A stretch of 52,063 nucleotides of DNA, taken from positions 1 through 52,063 of the forward strand of contig NZ_MARB01000028.1 of NCBI RefSeq assembly GCF_001715975.1, in the 5' to 3' direction. Shown here one piece after another: positions 51,987-52,063 of the stretch (positions within the stretch are counted from its first letter, which is position 1; each line of letters begins with the position of its first letter). Made by a program: the position numbers and the translations under genes. Under the pieces are notes generated by a model. The model saw only the letters and a list, made by a program, of their open reading frames with translations. It made no database searches and was not told where the DNA came from. This stretch comes from Candidatus Thiodiazotropha endolucinida. Lineage in GTDB: Bacteria > Pseudomonadota > Gammaproteobacteria > Chromatiales > Chromatiaceae.

Positions 51987-52063
51987 TGGACTTCCCCCGA
52001 AATAATGGATACCACATTTTTCAAGCCTGCATAGCCTCGAATTCAACAGGCGACCTATATCCT
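51987..52063 (-). mobile_element. IS3-family insertion sequence, terminal part
   Basis: The presumed terminal inverted repeat TGGACTTCCCCCGAAATAAT begins at about 51987, followed by the transposase end. The rest of the element lies beyond the window. Confidence 0.65.
52021..52063 (-). CDS. IS3-family transposase OrfB, C-terminal end only
   Basis: The minus-strand frame ends GYRSPVEFEAMQA then TGA at 52021-52023, the typical end of IS3-type OrfB integrase-like transposases (usually ...LGYLSPxEFE). Only 14 codons are in the window, so the rest of the gene must be to the right. Confidence 0.7.
   Translation of the reverse strand, partial: GYRSPVEFEAMQA

Noticed and set aside
1-52063. tRNA, rRNA, CRISPR or integrase genes
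   Set aside because: I looked for CCA-ending cloverleaf patterns, conserved rRNA segments, repeat-spacer arrays and tyrosine recombinase motifs and found none that I could support by eye.

Overview
The window comes from a Gram-negative gammaproteobacterium. Supporting signs are an outer-membrane assembly pair (TamA/TamB), GspA/GspB, an OxyR whose two redox cysteines sit at Cys199 and Cys208 as in E. coli, RssA-, MarC- and MscK-type proteins, a PEP-CTERM protein, and several large cyclic-di-GMP proteins with periplasmic sensor domains. The mix suggests an environmental or symbiotic Chromatiales-like lineage, but that is inference; no rRNA or lineage marker is present.

Layout. (1) Positions 1-11610, all minus strand: the N-terminal 2,103 codons of a giant repetitive surface or secreted protein (LEPR-XLL start motif, DUF4347, LamG-like, two FG-GAP/VCBS arrays, cadherin-like modules). 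It is preceded by three unusual HlyD-type adaptors: one with a C-terminal SPOR domain, one fused to a PqqD-like domain and an M50 metalloprotease, and one fused to GAF-like regions. This looks like a dedicated maturation/export set and is the best candidate for an undescribed system. (2) 11.7-17.7 kb: DUF4124-glutaredoxin, TrpD-like protein, heme-oxygenase-like diiron-type protein, OxyR, a two-domain CbiX-like protein, and a class III cyclase-FHA protein. (3) 17.9-25.2 kb: MscK-like channel, and a periplasmic binding protein translationally coupled to a CHASE-PAS-GGDEF-EAL protein. (4) 25.2-34.4 kb: sparse region with a PEP-CTERM protein, an orphan conserved-looking protein, patatin, HAD hydrolase, methyltransferase, a 59-residue ORF with a strong ribosome binding site, and gspAB. 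(5) 34.6-44.1 kb: tamAB and a NMT1-PAS-GGDEF-EAL sensor. (6) 44.3-48.2 kb: a HipBA-type module with a one-base frameshift in hipA, an amidohydrolase, a MarC-family protein, and a 298-bp MITE-like element with 34-bp perfect terminal inverted repeats. (7) 48.5-52.06 kb: an accessory array of small genes separated by attC-like recombination sites, apparently a minus-strand integron cassette array. It includes a reversed ParDE toxin-antitoxin cassette and ends at an IS3-family element that interrupts an attC site.

Functional themes. Second messengers recur (two GGDEF-EAL proteins with periplasmic ligand-sensing inputs, one cyclic-nucleotide cyclase with an FHA domain), as do envelope/export machines (the adaptor cluster, GspAB, TamAB, MscK). 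Mobile-DNA signs increase towards the right end: MITE family copies at four places, a damaged hipA, attC sites, a toxin-antitoxin pair and an IS3 end. No tRNA, rRNA, CRISPR array or integrase gene was seen in the window.
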